Of a stretch of DNA of 64,000 nucleotides, positions 11,487 to 22,205 are shown in pieces. The translations under genes were made by a program, and so were the position numbers. Below the pieces are notes generated by a model. It was not told where the DNA came from. It ran no database searches and saw only the letters and a program-made list of their open reading frames with translations. Origin of the DNA: Apostichopus japonicus (Eukaryota > Echinodermata > Holothuroidea > Aspidochirotida > Stichopodidae); NCBI RefSeq assembly GCF_037975245.1, contig NC_092568.1:15519001-15583000 (forward strand), in the 5' to 3' direction. The first letter of the stretch is position 1; every line of letters starts with the position of its first letter.

Positions 11487-13512
11487 CAGAGCCTTATATA
11501 CAGAGAGTTGCGACAACTCGGGTCCGGGAATTTTCGATCACGTGACCTCATGGCACCATTTTGGGGCCAACTAATTCTGGCCGTAAGATCGACAACAACG
11601 TACGTTCGAGCAGTCAACATCTGCGCTGCCATCACAGAATGCCTGGCTGTTCAGCGTGGGGCTGTTCGAATCGTCCCGAAAATGGGTCAAAGCTGTTCAG
11701 ATTCCCAACAAACCCAGATCGGAGGAAAACATGGGAGGCGAAAGTAAACAGGCTTCACTGGAAGGCGAACTCCAATCACAAACTTTGCGATGTGAGTACT
11801 TCACCTAGGCCTAGGCCTAGTACAATGAACTAAGATTCGTAACACTAGGCCTAGCCTAGTCCATAACCAGGACTGTGGGTTACACCACACAGTCCTTACA
11901 GCTATGTATGGTGCACTGTGCAGTGTACATACACACATAGTTAACAACACAGAAAACAGAGCATAAATTTCAGGCATGAAAATGGTCTATTTTTAACAAG
12001 TTCTGATCAAGAAAGTTGCGATGTTGGGATGAGATCTGTTATAAGGTGCATAAAAATATCTCTGCAAAGTTTAGTGAGTATATTCCTTAAATTGAAGGCT
12101 CCAGCGTGGCAAGACAAATCGGGGATCTACGAAGCACAGTGTGCAATACAAAGCACCAAGGGCTAGCCTAGCCCCCTAATGAAAAACTGCTTGGCTCCAT
12201 TGAGTCATGAGCTTGTTTGGATTATTATTTATGAAAATTTGGGTGGCGATCTGGCAGACCATTGAAATGATTAATCATTCTGCTTTGCACTTGATGATTT
12301 GAATTGAACTGGTCCAGAACTCTACTATCTTCTATGAAATAATATTGAAAAATTAGGTTACTAAAATATCACTGTAGGCTAGGTAAAAATATTTCCTAGA
12401 ACATTGTGTCCTGTTAGAGGATAGCAGGTAAAACTAACAGAGTCAACTGAAAACCATAGGCCTAATTAGGCTCAGGAATCATGTTTGTCCATGTCATACA
12501 TAGGTACGGTATACAGATCCTAATTCATATTCTTACAACCGGGCAGTTCCAAGCAAAAGAGGACATAACCCAGGAAATTCAATTTGACTGAGCCTAGGCC
12601 TAGCATTTTACCGTGGTTGGCGGGCAACTCCCCCCCGGCAATCCCCCCCCCAAAAAAAAAAACGACTCTAATTTCGGACTTCTGACAACATATTTATGCT
12701 TCTGTTGGGGGGGGGGTTGTCCGGGGGGTGTTGTCTGGTCACGATTACCTTATCCATTAATAATAGAAGCCCATGCCTAGTAATAGAGGCACAATTGGTA
12801 TTTTGAAGAATTTCTGACTTTTTGGATCCTATAGTATATATAGATGCAGCTTTTTCAAGTTATTAGACATAAAATTCGTAGATAAAAGCCTGACTCTCAT
12901 ACAAAAATATTCTGAAGTAGATCTTTTCAAGTTCCAGCAGCATTAATTTACCATAGCAACCAATTTTCAAAGACTTAGCTTCATAATTCTGTGCACCATG
13001 TCAGTACCAGTCACATGTCCAAATATCAACTTCATCAGCCATTGCTAGCTCAAGTTACAGTTAATCCCAATTTTGACCAATCACAGGCTTTGTTTGGTTA
13101 CCATGGCAACAATGGAAGAATGTACATTATTCCGCAACTGTGCAATATGTGTTACAATATGATATATAACCAGTCATAATACAATTTTACCGTACCAGAA
13201 TATCAACTTTTGAATTTGGACTTCCAAATGTGCCAACCTCATCCCCTTGAACTTGAGCGCAGCCAATCCCTCTCCCCCCCCCCTCCCGTTCGACACTCGA
13301 CGCCCTACTTACACAGCCTCGGTGCATAAAAGCACCACAACATGAGCAGGCCAAAAATAAAACCCAGAATCCCGCTCACACTTCTACAATGCTATCAAAA
13401 AATTCCCCTATTCACCTGAACGCCCATTCCCACACATACTGTATGTTGCCCATTTGGCCTCAAAATGGCGCCCAAATTTCAGTTGTCGCAACTCTCTGTA
13501 TATAAGGCTCTG
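11487..13512. mobile_element. P-element-like transposon, 2026 bp, innermost insertion
   Basis: The terminal inverted repeats are perfect over 32 bp, beginning CAGAGCCTTATATACAGAGA at 11487 and mirrored at 13481-13512. Flanking 8-mers acgactat (11479-11486) and gcgactat (13513-13520) match at 7 of 8. Inside, 11639-11791 encodes a THAP-type zinc-finger exon, the DNA-binding domain at the N-terminus of P-element transposases. I saw no catalytic-domain exons in the remaining 1.7 kb, so the copy is probably non-autonomous. AGGCCTA-rich stretches and a fragment of the GGACA minisatellite (12605-12735) fill part of the body. Confidence 0.8.
11639..11791 (+). pseudogene. THAP-domain exon of a P-like transposase (fragment)
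   Basis: The ATG at 11639 opens 51 codons, MPGCSAWGCSNR...FPTNPDRRKTW...KLCD. These carry the THAP features: paired cysteines (C4, C9) near the start, an FPxxPxxRxxW block, and a Cys near the end. The exon stops at GAT|GTGAGT, a strong donor placed so that the next exon would supply the HF of the THAP C-x2-H motif. That next exon was not found, so the gene is likely truncated. In P elements this domain binds subterminal DNA of the transposon. Confidence 0.75.
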
Positions 13513-13931
13513 GCGACTATCTGAGCGGAGCGCCACCATTGGTTGGCGCGGAGCGTACTAGAAAATTTTTGGTTTTATTAACCCCTCAGATGGCCGGAAA
13601 CGGCCCTTCCCGAGTGTTCATTCTGGTTCCCTGGCCTCTTGCTAACTTGAGGCACCTCAATTTTTATGTAGAAAAAAGGCACATTTTTAACCTGAGGAAA
13701 AGTGGGGGGCACGTGCCCCCTGTGCCCCCCCCCCCCCGGTTCCGCCGCCCTTGGTACAGGTATACAATTGACTAGTTAGAAAAAAATTGATCGTGCAAAA
13801 AGCGTGGTAGCCCAGATGAACTGCGCTCACGGTGGTGTTACACGGAAATATTCGGGCATCATGATGCTAAATAAAGAAAATCATGGAATTGTCGGGCAAA
13901 AATTTGAAAAAGATTCGGGCAAGCTACTGCA

Positions 13932-13937
<6 letters not shown>

Positions 13938-13967
<30 letters not shown>
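13938..13967. repeat. (TA)n microsatellite
   Basis: About 15 TA dinucleotides, inside hAT-like element A. Confidence 0.9.
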
Positions 13968-13968
<1 letters not shown>

Positions 13969-14616
13969 CCAGAGGACAAGAAAAAAGAAAAAAATATATA
14001 TATAGATATTTTTTTTTCTCCTCTTAGGCTGCCCGAATTTTTCAGGACTTTTGCCCGAATTTCTTGTCCTCTGGAAATTTGGGGGGCAGTCTGCCCCCCC
14101 TGCCCCCCCCCCGCCTCGTACGCCTATGCATAATGGTGAGAGCTGGAATCGAACCCACAATCCTGAGATCATATATAAAACCAATGCATTAGCCACTCGG
14201 CCATCATGCTCCCCTTATTTTGCTTTTTCTAAGCTTTTTTTTTCATGGGAGTGCACGCCAGTTTAAGATGGGAGGAGCAGAGGGAGGGCGGGGCAAGCAC
14301 AACCACGGTCCACCCCTCTAAATTGGTGTGCTTGATCATAATCCATTCCCCCATGCATTGTTTCGTGGACCGCTGGGCTAATGTATTAGTCAAAACCGGT
14401 TACGGTGTAACCTGTTATACCAGCAGAATTGCCTGTAACTTGTTAGGTTTCATAACAGTATATGTACGATTGTATGAAGAAAAAAAGAAAGATGATTGAG
14501 ACCACGACGTCACTACCATTTGAAGAAAAAAACCTATTCTCTAGTCATTCTTTTTGCAAAAGAATGATGATAATCTAAGAAATCAATTTAATTTTCCCTA
14601 GTTATATAATTATACA

Positions 14617-15540
14617 TGGGTCATTCCGCCTCAAATCAAGCAATTTCTGAAAAGTTCCCAGGATGAAATTTCATAAGAATGATTGAGTATGTCCCAAATG
14701 AACACATACAAAAAAGTAAAATCATAATCCATGTCGTCTTTGAGATATGGCCCGTTGATATTTGGTCGAAATTGTTATTTTGTCCGTGCGCGATTCGCGA
14801 AAAGTGCCTTTTGTGATATTTCCCGACTTCGAAAGCTCATAATTCAGTCTTTGTACCATGTAGAGAGCTCAGATTTGGTATTATATCTTACTTCTTGCCA
14901 AAATTCATGAATCTGCACTCAATTCAACTGTATCTCCTTTATTTGGATTTTTATGATTTTTAAGGTCACCCTGTGTCTACACGAGGGGTTACATATATAT
15001 TCCTTGGGTATTATCTATGGTTGCATGTCTATACCCATAAGCAATTTTAAGCCACCCAATGCATTAATTAATAAATGGCATGGGCCCAAAGTTGGCTCCA
15101 GCCAGAATAGGTCAAAAAGACCCTTCCCGTCTTGACCCCGGTTGACCCCGCGATCAATTGAAACATTTTTTTTTTAAATTTACACCAGATACACATATAT
15201 ATTATATCTACTTATACACCAAATTTCAGGTTTGGAACTCAGCTCCTTCATGGTATGGTGGTAATTTGAATATTAGACGTTTTTTCGCGCATTTATTACA
15301 ACTCCGTACAATAATTTAATATCATACAGTGTATTTCAAGTTTGAAGCTTGTGTAATGTATCTTTTCCAGCTAGAAAAAAAAAATTGTTTTTATTGTTTT
15401 TAGAAATGGGTTGATGATAGTATGATTTTACTTTTGTGTATGTGTTCCTTTGGGCCACATTCAATCATTCTGATGAAGTTTCATCAAAATCTGAGAGGGT
15501 CACCTGGGGACCACTGGTTGACTTGACGTGGAATGACCCA
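14617..15540. mobile_element. MITE-like element with long inverted arms
   Basis: The left end TGGGTCATTCCGCCTCAAAT (14617) mirrors the right end, whose reverse complement is TGGGTCATTCCACGTCAAGT (ending 15540). The inverted similarity continues inward for about 110 bp: 'agaatgattga', 'gaacacatac' and 'aaagtaaaatcata' occur in both arms (14665-14730 and 15400-15500). No transposase and no clear target duplication were seen. Confidence 0.65.
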
Positions 15541-16624
15541 CGTGCTAACTATATACAGATTAGTGATTGCTACATTGCCCACAAAATGCCCACCATGTAG
15601 AATAATATGTTTTCCTTGTAATATTTTTCACAAAGGCAGGTAGCGTCTGGCGCTATACCCGGGATTTTTCATGGGGTGTCCCCTCACCTTTAAGAAGTTT
15701 TTTACTGTAAGAAAGTGTGCTTAGATGCAAAATGGTGTAATATGTCGCCATTCTTAGGCAAGACTAAACTTACATCATTGGCGCCGCCAGGAGGTAAATT
15801 TGGGGGATTTGGGGCATCCAAATTCATGGTGATGTCACATAAACACAATCAGCATTGCGCGATTATTTTTATTTTGAAGTATCAAAAAACTACACCGCAA
15901 TGTCCCCACCCCTACAAACATGTCTCATAAGGTCCTCGCTTCTTCACGCCTCCATTTTGTGTGTTTGTGACGCTGGCCCCACCAGGTTCAATTCCCATCT
16001 CGAGTCTGGCTGTCAAAAGCTATAATGTGAGGGTTTTGCAATTCCAGGTGTAGTCCAATAGCTGAACTGCAGTTGTTTATTCCATTGTAGTGGTAAACAA
16101 TTTATCCGGGAACACTGTGTTCATTGGTTAGGTTCGACAAGGCTCTCATGCAGTGGCGACGGACAGCTTGCTACCCACTTTCTCAGCATTCCGGAAAGTG
16201 GCTAAACGCTGAGAATTGACTCAATTGACTCACGTCTGTCGGATGGGGCCGGACATTAAATGGCGGCCCCGGGAACATTTTCGGATTGTAATGGTTACAA
16301 ACCTGCCTCTCTTGTACTCTGAGCACTTTGCGAAACTACAAGGAAGATTAAATCACACTCGAGACAAGTTGACAAGGGGGCCCCGGTATATAAACACATA
16401 ATTAGAATACACGCAAATCTGGTATATGCAAACTTGGTATACACACAAAATTACAGGCGCGACGACGCTCCATGGAACTGCTACTCTGAGTAGCAGTTCC
16501 CTGGACTCACCAATAGAAAAAAATAAGCATGTGCAATAAATCTTCCTAGGTAACATGTTATGTTATTAACTATTCTGGTAGTTACCTGGGTGAGGTATCT
16601 GTGCCGGTATATTTGCGCGGGTGG

Positions 16625-16920
16625 GGTTTTCCCGGAGGTAATTGCTGGGGGTAGGGGGGGGGGTAAATTTCCTCGGGGGTAATTGTCCTCGGGGGGTACT
16701 TGTCCGGGGGGTTATTGTCTGGGGGTACTTATCCTCGGGGGTATTTGTCCTCGGGGTGTATGTCCGGGGTAGTTGTCCCGGGGGTAATTGTCCTCGGAGG
16801 TATTCGTCCTCGGGGTTTTTTTTCCGGGGTGATTCTCAGTGGGGTACTTGTCCCGGGGTATGAGTCCGGGGGGTATATGTCCGGGGGGTATTTGTCCGGG
16901 GGTATTTGTCCGGCAACCCA
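16625..16920. repeat. Minisatellite, GGGGGTATTTGTCCG-type unit, inverted relative to 9585-9835
   Basis: About 20 degenerate units of 13-15 bp built on GGGGGTA-TTGTCC. It is the reverse complement of the array at 9585-9835. Valine/glycine-rich open frames across it are artefacts. Confidence 0.8.
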
Positions 16921-17286
16921 AAAATAAATATGAGAGAGAGGAATGCAATTGTTCTAGAACGATTTTTAATGGCTATACGGTCGGTTTCTAAGAGCCAATG
17001 CTTTCAAATTAGCTGCAGCGTTTCTATGGATTCAAAACAAAATTACATTTTTTAGAGGCATTTAGGTGAATGTACGATATTTCAAAGCCTCCTGCTGAGT
17101 GTCGGGGGAATTTTTTTTTTCCCAAACAGGTTTGCAATTACGGAGTTTTCAGCCAACCAGATTGCTCGTGACGTCAGCATAAATAATAACCATCGCTTGG
17201 AAGTTCGAAGACATATACTGAGTTACACACTGACACTTGATTGAGTCTAGTTAAGGGGTTTCCCTTCAAACGCCCTAACTTTACTT

Positions 17287-18171
17287 TTAATGCTTGGATT
17301 ACATGTTGACCTCACTTATGATACATACGCTACATTCTACGTTCTACGTTATCCACGATTCGTGAGCCGGTTCTATTGAAATCAGAATTCGTTTCGTGGA
17401 ATGGGTAGGCCTACACTAAAAGCAACTTCACGACGCGAGTTCACGAGTCTTGAGTGAATATACGCAAAACAGTATAGTGTATAGCAGGGTTGTCCAACCT
17501 TTTGCAGAGGAGGGCCACATGGAATGATTATGATGAAGGAGGGGGCCACATGAACCCTACGCTCGATCTTTTGCCCGAAGCCCAAGGCAACAAAATGTGA
17601 GCACTGCGCGAGGAGCGCACTGATTTATTTTCGTTCCTGATAAAACAGATGAATAAAGTACAGCCGCCCGACCCCCCCCCCCTCCTCCGCTGAGAGTGTC
17701 ACACAAACTGACCTGTATGCAGTTATTTGGACCCAGAAGGTTCGAATGATTGATTATATAGCTTCAAATTGTTATCAATAAATCTGCTCACTAAAATTTC
17801 GCACCGTACAGCATCTCTGGCGGGCCGGACGCAACCCTGCGGCGGGCCGGACTGTGGCCCGCGGGCCGTAGGTTGGACAACCCTGGTGTATAGTGTGGTA
17901 TATTTCCGTCAATGCACTGTGTACAGAGTTTAATGCTTGGATTACATGTTGACCTCACTTATGATACATACGCTACATTCTATTTTGTTCGTGTTTACGT
18001 TATCCACGATTCGTGAGCCGTTCTAGTAAAATCAGAATTCGTTTCGTGGAATGGGTAGGCCTACACTAAAAGCAACTTCACGACGCGAGTTCAGGAGTCT
18101 TGAGTGAATATACGCAAAACAGTATAGTGTATAGTATGATATATTTCCGTCACTGCACTGTGTACAGAGTT
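17287..18171. repeat. Tandem duplication of about 240 bp, first copy carries an insertion
   Basis: The segment starting 'ttaatgcttggattacatgt' at 17287 is repeated from 17929. Both copies run through 'gtttcgtggaatgggtagg', 'cacgacgcgagttca' and 'tatttccgtca' to 'gtacagagtt'. Copy 1 is interrupted at 17485-17885 by a hAT-like element and copy 2 (17929-18171) is not. Identity is high apart from a short variable stretch near 17990. Confidence 0.85.
17485..17885. mobile_element. hAT-like MITE, 401 bp
   Basis: The ends CAGGGTTGTCCAACC and GGTTGGACAACCCTG are perfectly complementary. The flanking duplications gtgtatag (17477-17484 and 17886-17893) are identical. The interior is rich in 'gggccacat', 'gggccgg' and 'cccgcgggcc', as in Charlie-type hAT MITEs. 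There is no coding capacity. The unoccupied site is visible in the neighbouring duplicate at about 18134. Confidence 0.9.
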
Positions 18172-18496
18172 ATAATACATATAGGCCTACAGCGCATGTG
18201 TGGTGTACCCTGTACGAAACTTTCACTGTGCGATGTTATCGATTAATGTCTTCACAGAAAACTTCGATCAAAGTAGATTATACAATACTAGTGTGCTAAA
18301 TATTTCTAAACCAATTCCAAACATATCTAAATATATGTACGAAAAGCTACGGGTAATTTTGAACGGGTATATCTTCGTTGCAACAAATGGATGCAGAACC
18401 TCGAAGTGAAGGTTTCTATGGTGATGACGTAACTTTTCTGACCAATCATGAACGACTTTTTACGCACACTTGCAAACCTGTTTGGGGAAAAAAAAT

Positions 18497-19432
18497 CGCG
18501 TCCCGGGCGCGAAATTATTTTTCCCACTTCGATGCGGCCACATGGGCGTGGCTTATGAAATACGTCACAGGCCGGCAAGTTTGTGACTTCGACTTCGAGC
18601 TCTTACGTATAGCTCTTTAATAATATACTCAGCTAATATACTCAGGCCTAATATACTCAGGCCTAAGACATGACTTCATGAGATCCATGATGATGTGCGA
18701 CTGCTCCTCACAGTCAATCGGGTCTTATGGAGCTCTTGAGGTAAATTCCATCACAAAATCAAACTGTGTTTGTTTATTAGATGTGTTATGAACCTCCCGT
18801 GTCTGGAAAATTTTGGAAAAGAACCTCCCGTGACAGCAGGGTCTGGAAAAGTTATAAATGAACCTCCCGTGGTATTGATTATTACACTTCATATTACACC
18901 AGGTAGGCCCACTGACCTTTCAATGCTAGAAACCTACAAAGATACATGTATTGTATTGTGCCCCATATTGTTTTATCCATCATTCTAAATTATTTGTTCA
19001 TTTATAAATGAACCCCCTTTTAAACGGCAGTAAGGAGCCTACGTGCTTTCATCATTAGTTTACGTACGCTACTGGGTATTGTTACAGACTTGAAATATTC
19101 TACCCATTTTATTAAACAGTTGTCACTTGCGTCTGTATTAACTATAACCAGGGAGCTGTTACTGTTAGAGTAGCAGCTCCCTGCTATAACTATGCCTAAA
19201 TAGCAAAGTCCCTCTGTACTATACTGTTTATTATACTGGTACGTGTACTAGAATCCCTGACATGTAACTTAATTGAGAACTTTCAGCACCCAAACAAACA
19301 CCCGAGAGATATCACTGCATAGTCTGTGACGTGGACCAATAAGCCGTAACAACGACCGATAGTCCACGCCCATTATGCTAATGTAGCCGCGTCGAAGTGG
19401 GAAAAATAATTTCGCGTCCCGGGCGAAACCAC
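18497..19432. repeat. Inverted repeat pair, about 65 bp arms
   Basis: 'gcgtcccgggcgcgaaatta' and the following 'tttttcccacttcga' at 18497-18556 recur as the reverse complement at 19367-19432, ending in 'gggcgtgg' on both sides. The 0.8 kb between them holds a short triplicated 'gaacctcccgtg' motif (18780-18875). It may be a degraded inverted-repeat element. No target duplication was found. Confidence 0.55.
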
Positions 19433-20909
19433 CGAGCTATAGCATTTGCTAGCCTAAACAAATCTGGGAAATGTAGACGTAAGGAAAGAAACTGAGGGAA
19501 CGGTTTTGTTTTCTTTCTCTTCATTTGTGTATATTACTGGTACGTTCATGGTGTAAGACCACGCTGAATTCTGCTCCAAATTCGACTTTTCATTAGCACT
19601 GGTAGTGGGAGCCCCTTCCCCCAACCCACGCTACGTGCGCCACTGCCTATAGAACGTGTAGTACGGTCCTGCATTGGCCTTCAAATCCTCAGTGTTACCT
19701 CAGGGTAACATTCCTTGGTCTAAGGTATGCAGGATGTACAGGAAAATGATGTGAAAACAGTATACATTTGTGTCCAATCCGCCACTTAACCAGTGGCGTT
19801 GCTACGGGGGGGGGCCTGGGGGGCCGAGAAAATGAAATCGGCTGCCCCCCCCCACTGGCCCCCCACTGGGAATGGGGTAAAGAAAAAAATGTTGTAAAAA
19901 AAAAAACACTCATCAGTGCGATTCACTAATATTTTTTGTTCAATAATTTGGGAAATAGAGTTACACAATTTTCTCGTCTGCATCTGGCAGAATAAGAATA
20001 ATACAATATCTGTAGTAATCATGAGAATGGTCACACAGCATGGCATGGCAATGGTCGATGCGACGATTGCGACCATACACCACGAACCTTGTTGTGCTGC
20101 GCGATATCGATATCTACTGAAAATATGTTCAGTGCTTCCACCTAGCGCAACAATCTATCAAAAAATTGGCTCCGTTTGTACTGAGCCGAGGTATCAGGTA
20201 TTCATATATTGCCTCGAGTCAAATGAATATATGTCATTGAATAATCCACAAAACAACTTTTTTATGGCCACGAAACTGTCGAAACATGATTTTCCACTAC
20301 TGGTAGAGATATAAAATATTGGGAATTCTGAAATTCCTGCAAACATGCGGCTGTGCCTGTTCACTACTCACTACTGTATCGCCTTAAACTAGAGCACCAA
20401 TGGTGCAGAAGCTCATACCTTTTCGAGCTTAAAAATTTAGGGCCCACAAAACCAATTTTGGGCCCATGAGGGATACCCCCCCCCCCTCCGTTAGCAGAAT
20501 CCTGGCCACACCACTGGCTATAATTCCTATTTTCCCCTTTTAATCCTATTTTACCCACTCTCTCAAACAATACCACTGACCTACTGTACCCTATTCAACC
20601 TTCTCCCCTCTACCTTATCAGACATAACTTCACAAGCACTCCCTATATAACTTCACAAGCTGCCTACATACCTCAGGCTCAAAGACTTCTAAGAATCGGC
20701 AAGTGCTGATTGGCTATGGCTATAGGGCTCTCATGCTTACAGTTCAACAGTTAATAACAACTCCCAGTCCTGCTTTAATTCCACTAACAGCCTCTGCAGA
20801 GCTTAACCACAAATGTAAACAAACACTGCAGAGACTGGGAGACAAATTAAAGGAGCTTTGGCAAAAAGTGAAGGCTCAGATATTTTTAAACAATGGGGAT
20901 TAATTGTAA

Positions 20910-21547
20910 TTAATTTACTTTTGACCAAAAATTATTAGGCATCACCTTATTCATACACAATCCAACAATCATCAGTTCAACTTTGAATATGATCCATCAA
21001 AATCTTGAGGAGATTGAGATATTTGAAAATATTACAAAGAATGACCCCCGATGACCCCCTAAATGACATTTGACCTCAATTTTCCGAACACCCCTCGTAA
21101 CTCTCATCCCGGGGAACATTGTGACCAAGTTTCATTATAATTGGCCATACACTGTACGAACAGGAGCAATTTGAAAATATAGGGCCGCGGCCCGGGCCAC
21201 AAAAGACCCCTAGTTGATCTTTGATCTCAAATTCATGAACACCCTGAAGGTAAAACTACCATAGTACTATCGTGACAAACCCTCAACATTGTACCATGGA
21301 ATCTGTAGGAGAAGAAGCATTTTGCGTATTTCCACAAAATGGCCCATTACGGCCCACAGGTGACCTTTGACCCCAAATTTTGGACCATCTTTGATGGCCC
21401 TATGGTCCTTGTGTCCAAGTTTCATGAAATTCCAGCAAACACTGTGCGAGTGGGAGCGGTTTTACCAATTGTTGACGGATAGAGTGATAGAGTGATAGAC
21501 GCCGCACTGTAACAATAGCTCACACCAGCATGCTGGTATGAGCTAAA
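20910..21547. repeat. Dispersed repeat with 'gacctttgacc' words and 3' hairpin
   Basis: The sequence has recurring 'aagtttcat..aattggcca/ccagcaaacactgtacgaa' and 'gacctttgaccccaaattt' phrases. It ends in 'agctcacaccagcatgctgg' and 'tatgagctaaaaa', which can fold into a hairpin. Related 'gacctttgacc' phrases occur near 25615-25790 and 26400-26600. The type of element is not established. Confidence 0.4.
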
Positions 21548-22004
21548 AATGATGAGTGGAAATTGTTTCTCCAGGACCGTATCGTATCGTGGGTATCGAG
21601 TGCGTCTGATATACGAACGTACGTAGTACGTACGTAAGTAAGTCTATGATGATATGCACTGTACTGTACTGATCACGCGTACGATAAATTTTATTCACAA
21701 ATTACAGTCAGAATATGAGAAGATTTCGGAACTATTCAACTCCATGTACTCAAACTCCATGTACAGCATGTTGGTTCCTTCTCTAGGCAGGAATAATTGA
21801 ATCCGCTTGCTAGGTAGGAGGTAGTCCGATAATCAGAGAGTTCGAATGGGCACAACTGCACAAGCTCCAGGCAGCACTGGCCCCCGTAGTCTGGACATTA
21901 ACAACAGTCCGGCTAGGGCTGAGGTGTCGGGATCATAATCACCTGCAGCCAGGCGTTATCTGTAGCATATGCCCCCCAACTTTCTTTTTCCTATAAAAAC
22001 ATAG

Positions 22005-22205
22005 GTGAATTTCACTCCATGGGAGTGATCACTGAGCACATTCCGGTATAAGAGTGAATTTCCACTCCATTGGAGTAAATCTTAACTCCTAATAGAGTTA
22101 TATTCACTCATATTAGGAGTGAGGGTTAACTCCAATAGAGTTAAATTTCACTCTTAATTTGAAGTGCGCCGAGTGATCACTCCAATGGAATGAAATCCAC
22201 TCATT
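22005..22205. repeat. Palindromic ACTCC/GGAGT cluster
   Basis: About 200 bp built from repeated 'ttcactcc', 'ggagtgatcact' and 'taactcc..gagtta' words in both orientations. The left edge 'tttcactccatgggagtgat' mirrors the right edge 'gtgatcactccaatggaatg'. It looks like a fold-back element lying inside the 19791-22801 element. Confidence 0.6.

Larger units (their letters stand above)
11445..13690. mobile_element. hAT-like element C, left end inside element B (right end not located)
   Basis: CAGGGGCTTAGCCAGG at 11445 is a typical left end of the elements in this window. If the P-like insertion is removed, the shared ACTATCTGAGCGGAGCGCC module (13515-13558) lies only about 36 bp inside it, the same layout as elsewhere. 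The sequence after the module ('agatggccggaaacggcc' and 'attctggttccctggcc') matches the element at 27944-29407 in reverse orientation. I could not find a matching right end or 8-bp duplication, so the end coordinate is approximate. Confidence 0.45.
11062..13753. mobile_element. hAT-like element B, nested in element A
   Basis: Inverted ends CAAGGGCGGCGGAA (11062) and TTCCGCCGCCCTTG (ending 13753) pair over 14 bp. Flanking 8-mers gtccaggt (11054-11061) and gtacaggt (13754-13761) match at 7 of 8. Poly-G and poly-C tracts lie just inside the ends. The element is itself interrupted by later insertions and shows no coding sequence of its own. Confidence 0.75.
10495..14128. mobile_element. hAT-like element A, inserted in the SINE
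   Basis: Inverted ends CATAGGCGTACG (10495) and CGTACGCCTATG (ending 14128) are complementary over 12 bp. Flanking 8-mers cataatag (10487-10494) and cataatgg (14129-14136) match at 7 of 8. Poly-G follows the left end and poly-C precedes the right end. The shared ACTATCTAAGCGGAGCGCC module is at 10561-10603, 66 bp from the left end. Without the inner insertions the element would be about 0.93 kb and non-coding. Confidence 0.75.
10285..14216 (-). mobile_element. tRNA-derived SINE split by nested transposons
   Basis: The SINE reads on the minus strand. Its tRNA-like head is at 14137-14215 (A-box-like tggccgagtgg and B-box-like gggttcgattcc). Its body resumes at 10486 and runs to about 10290, with 'gggcaaggcactttgat', 'caggtgtataaatgggtacc' and 'aaagcgctatacaaaaa', a layout seen in many marine-animal SINEs. 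The piece between 10495 and 14128 is a later insertion. Removing it and one copy of the target duplication rejoins 'ggacacaacataat' to 'ggtgagagctggaatcg'. The tail is ATAAC/ACAT-rich. SINE target duplications were not located. Confidence 0.75.

Noticed and set aside
19791-20517. A separate element ending at 'ctggccacaccactg' (20516)
   Set aside because: The 8-mers flanking this pair of ends do not match, whereas cacttaac at 22802 matches the left flank perfectly.
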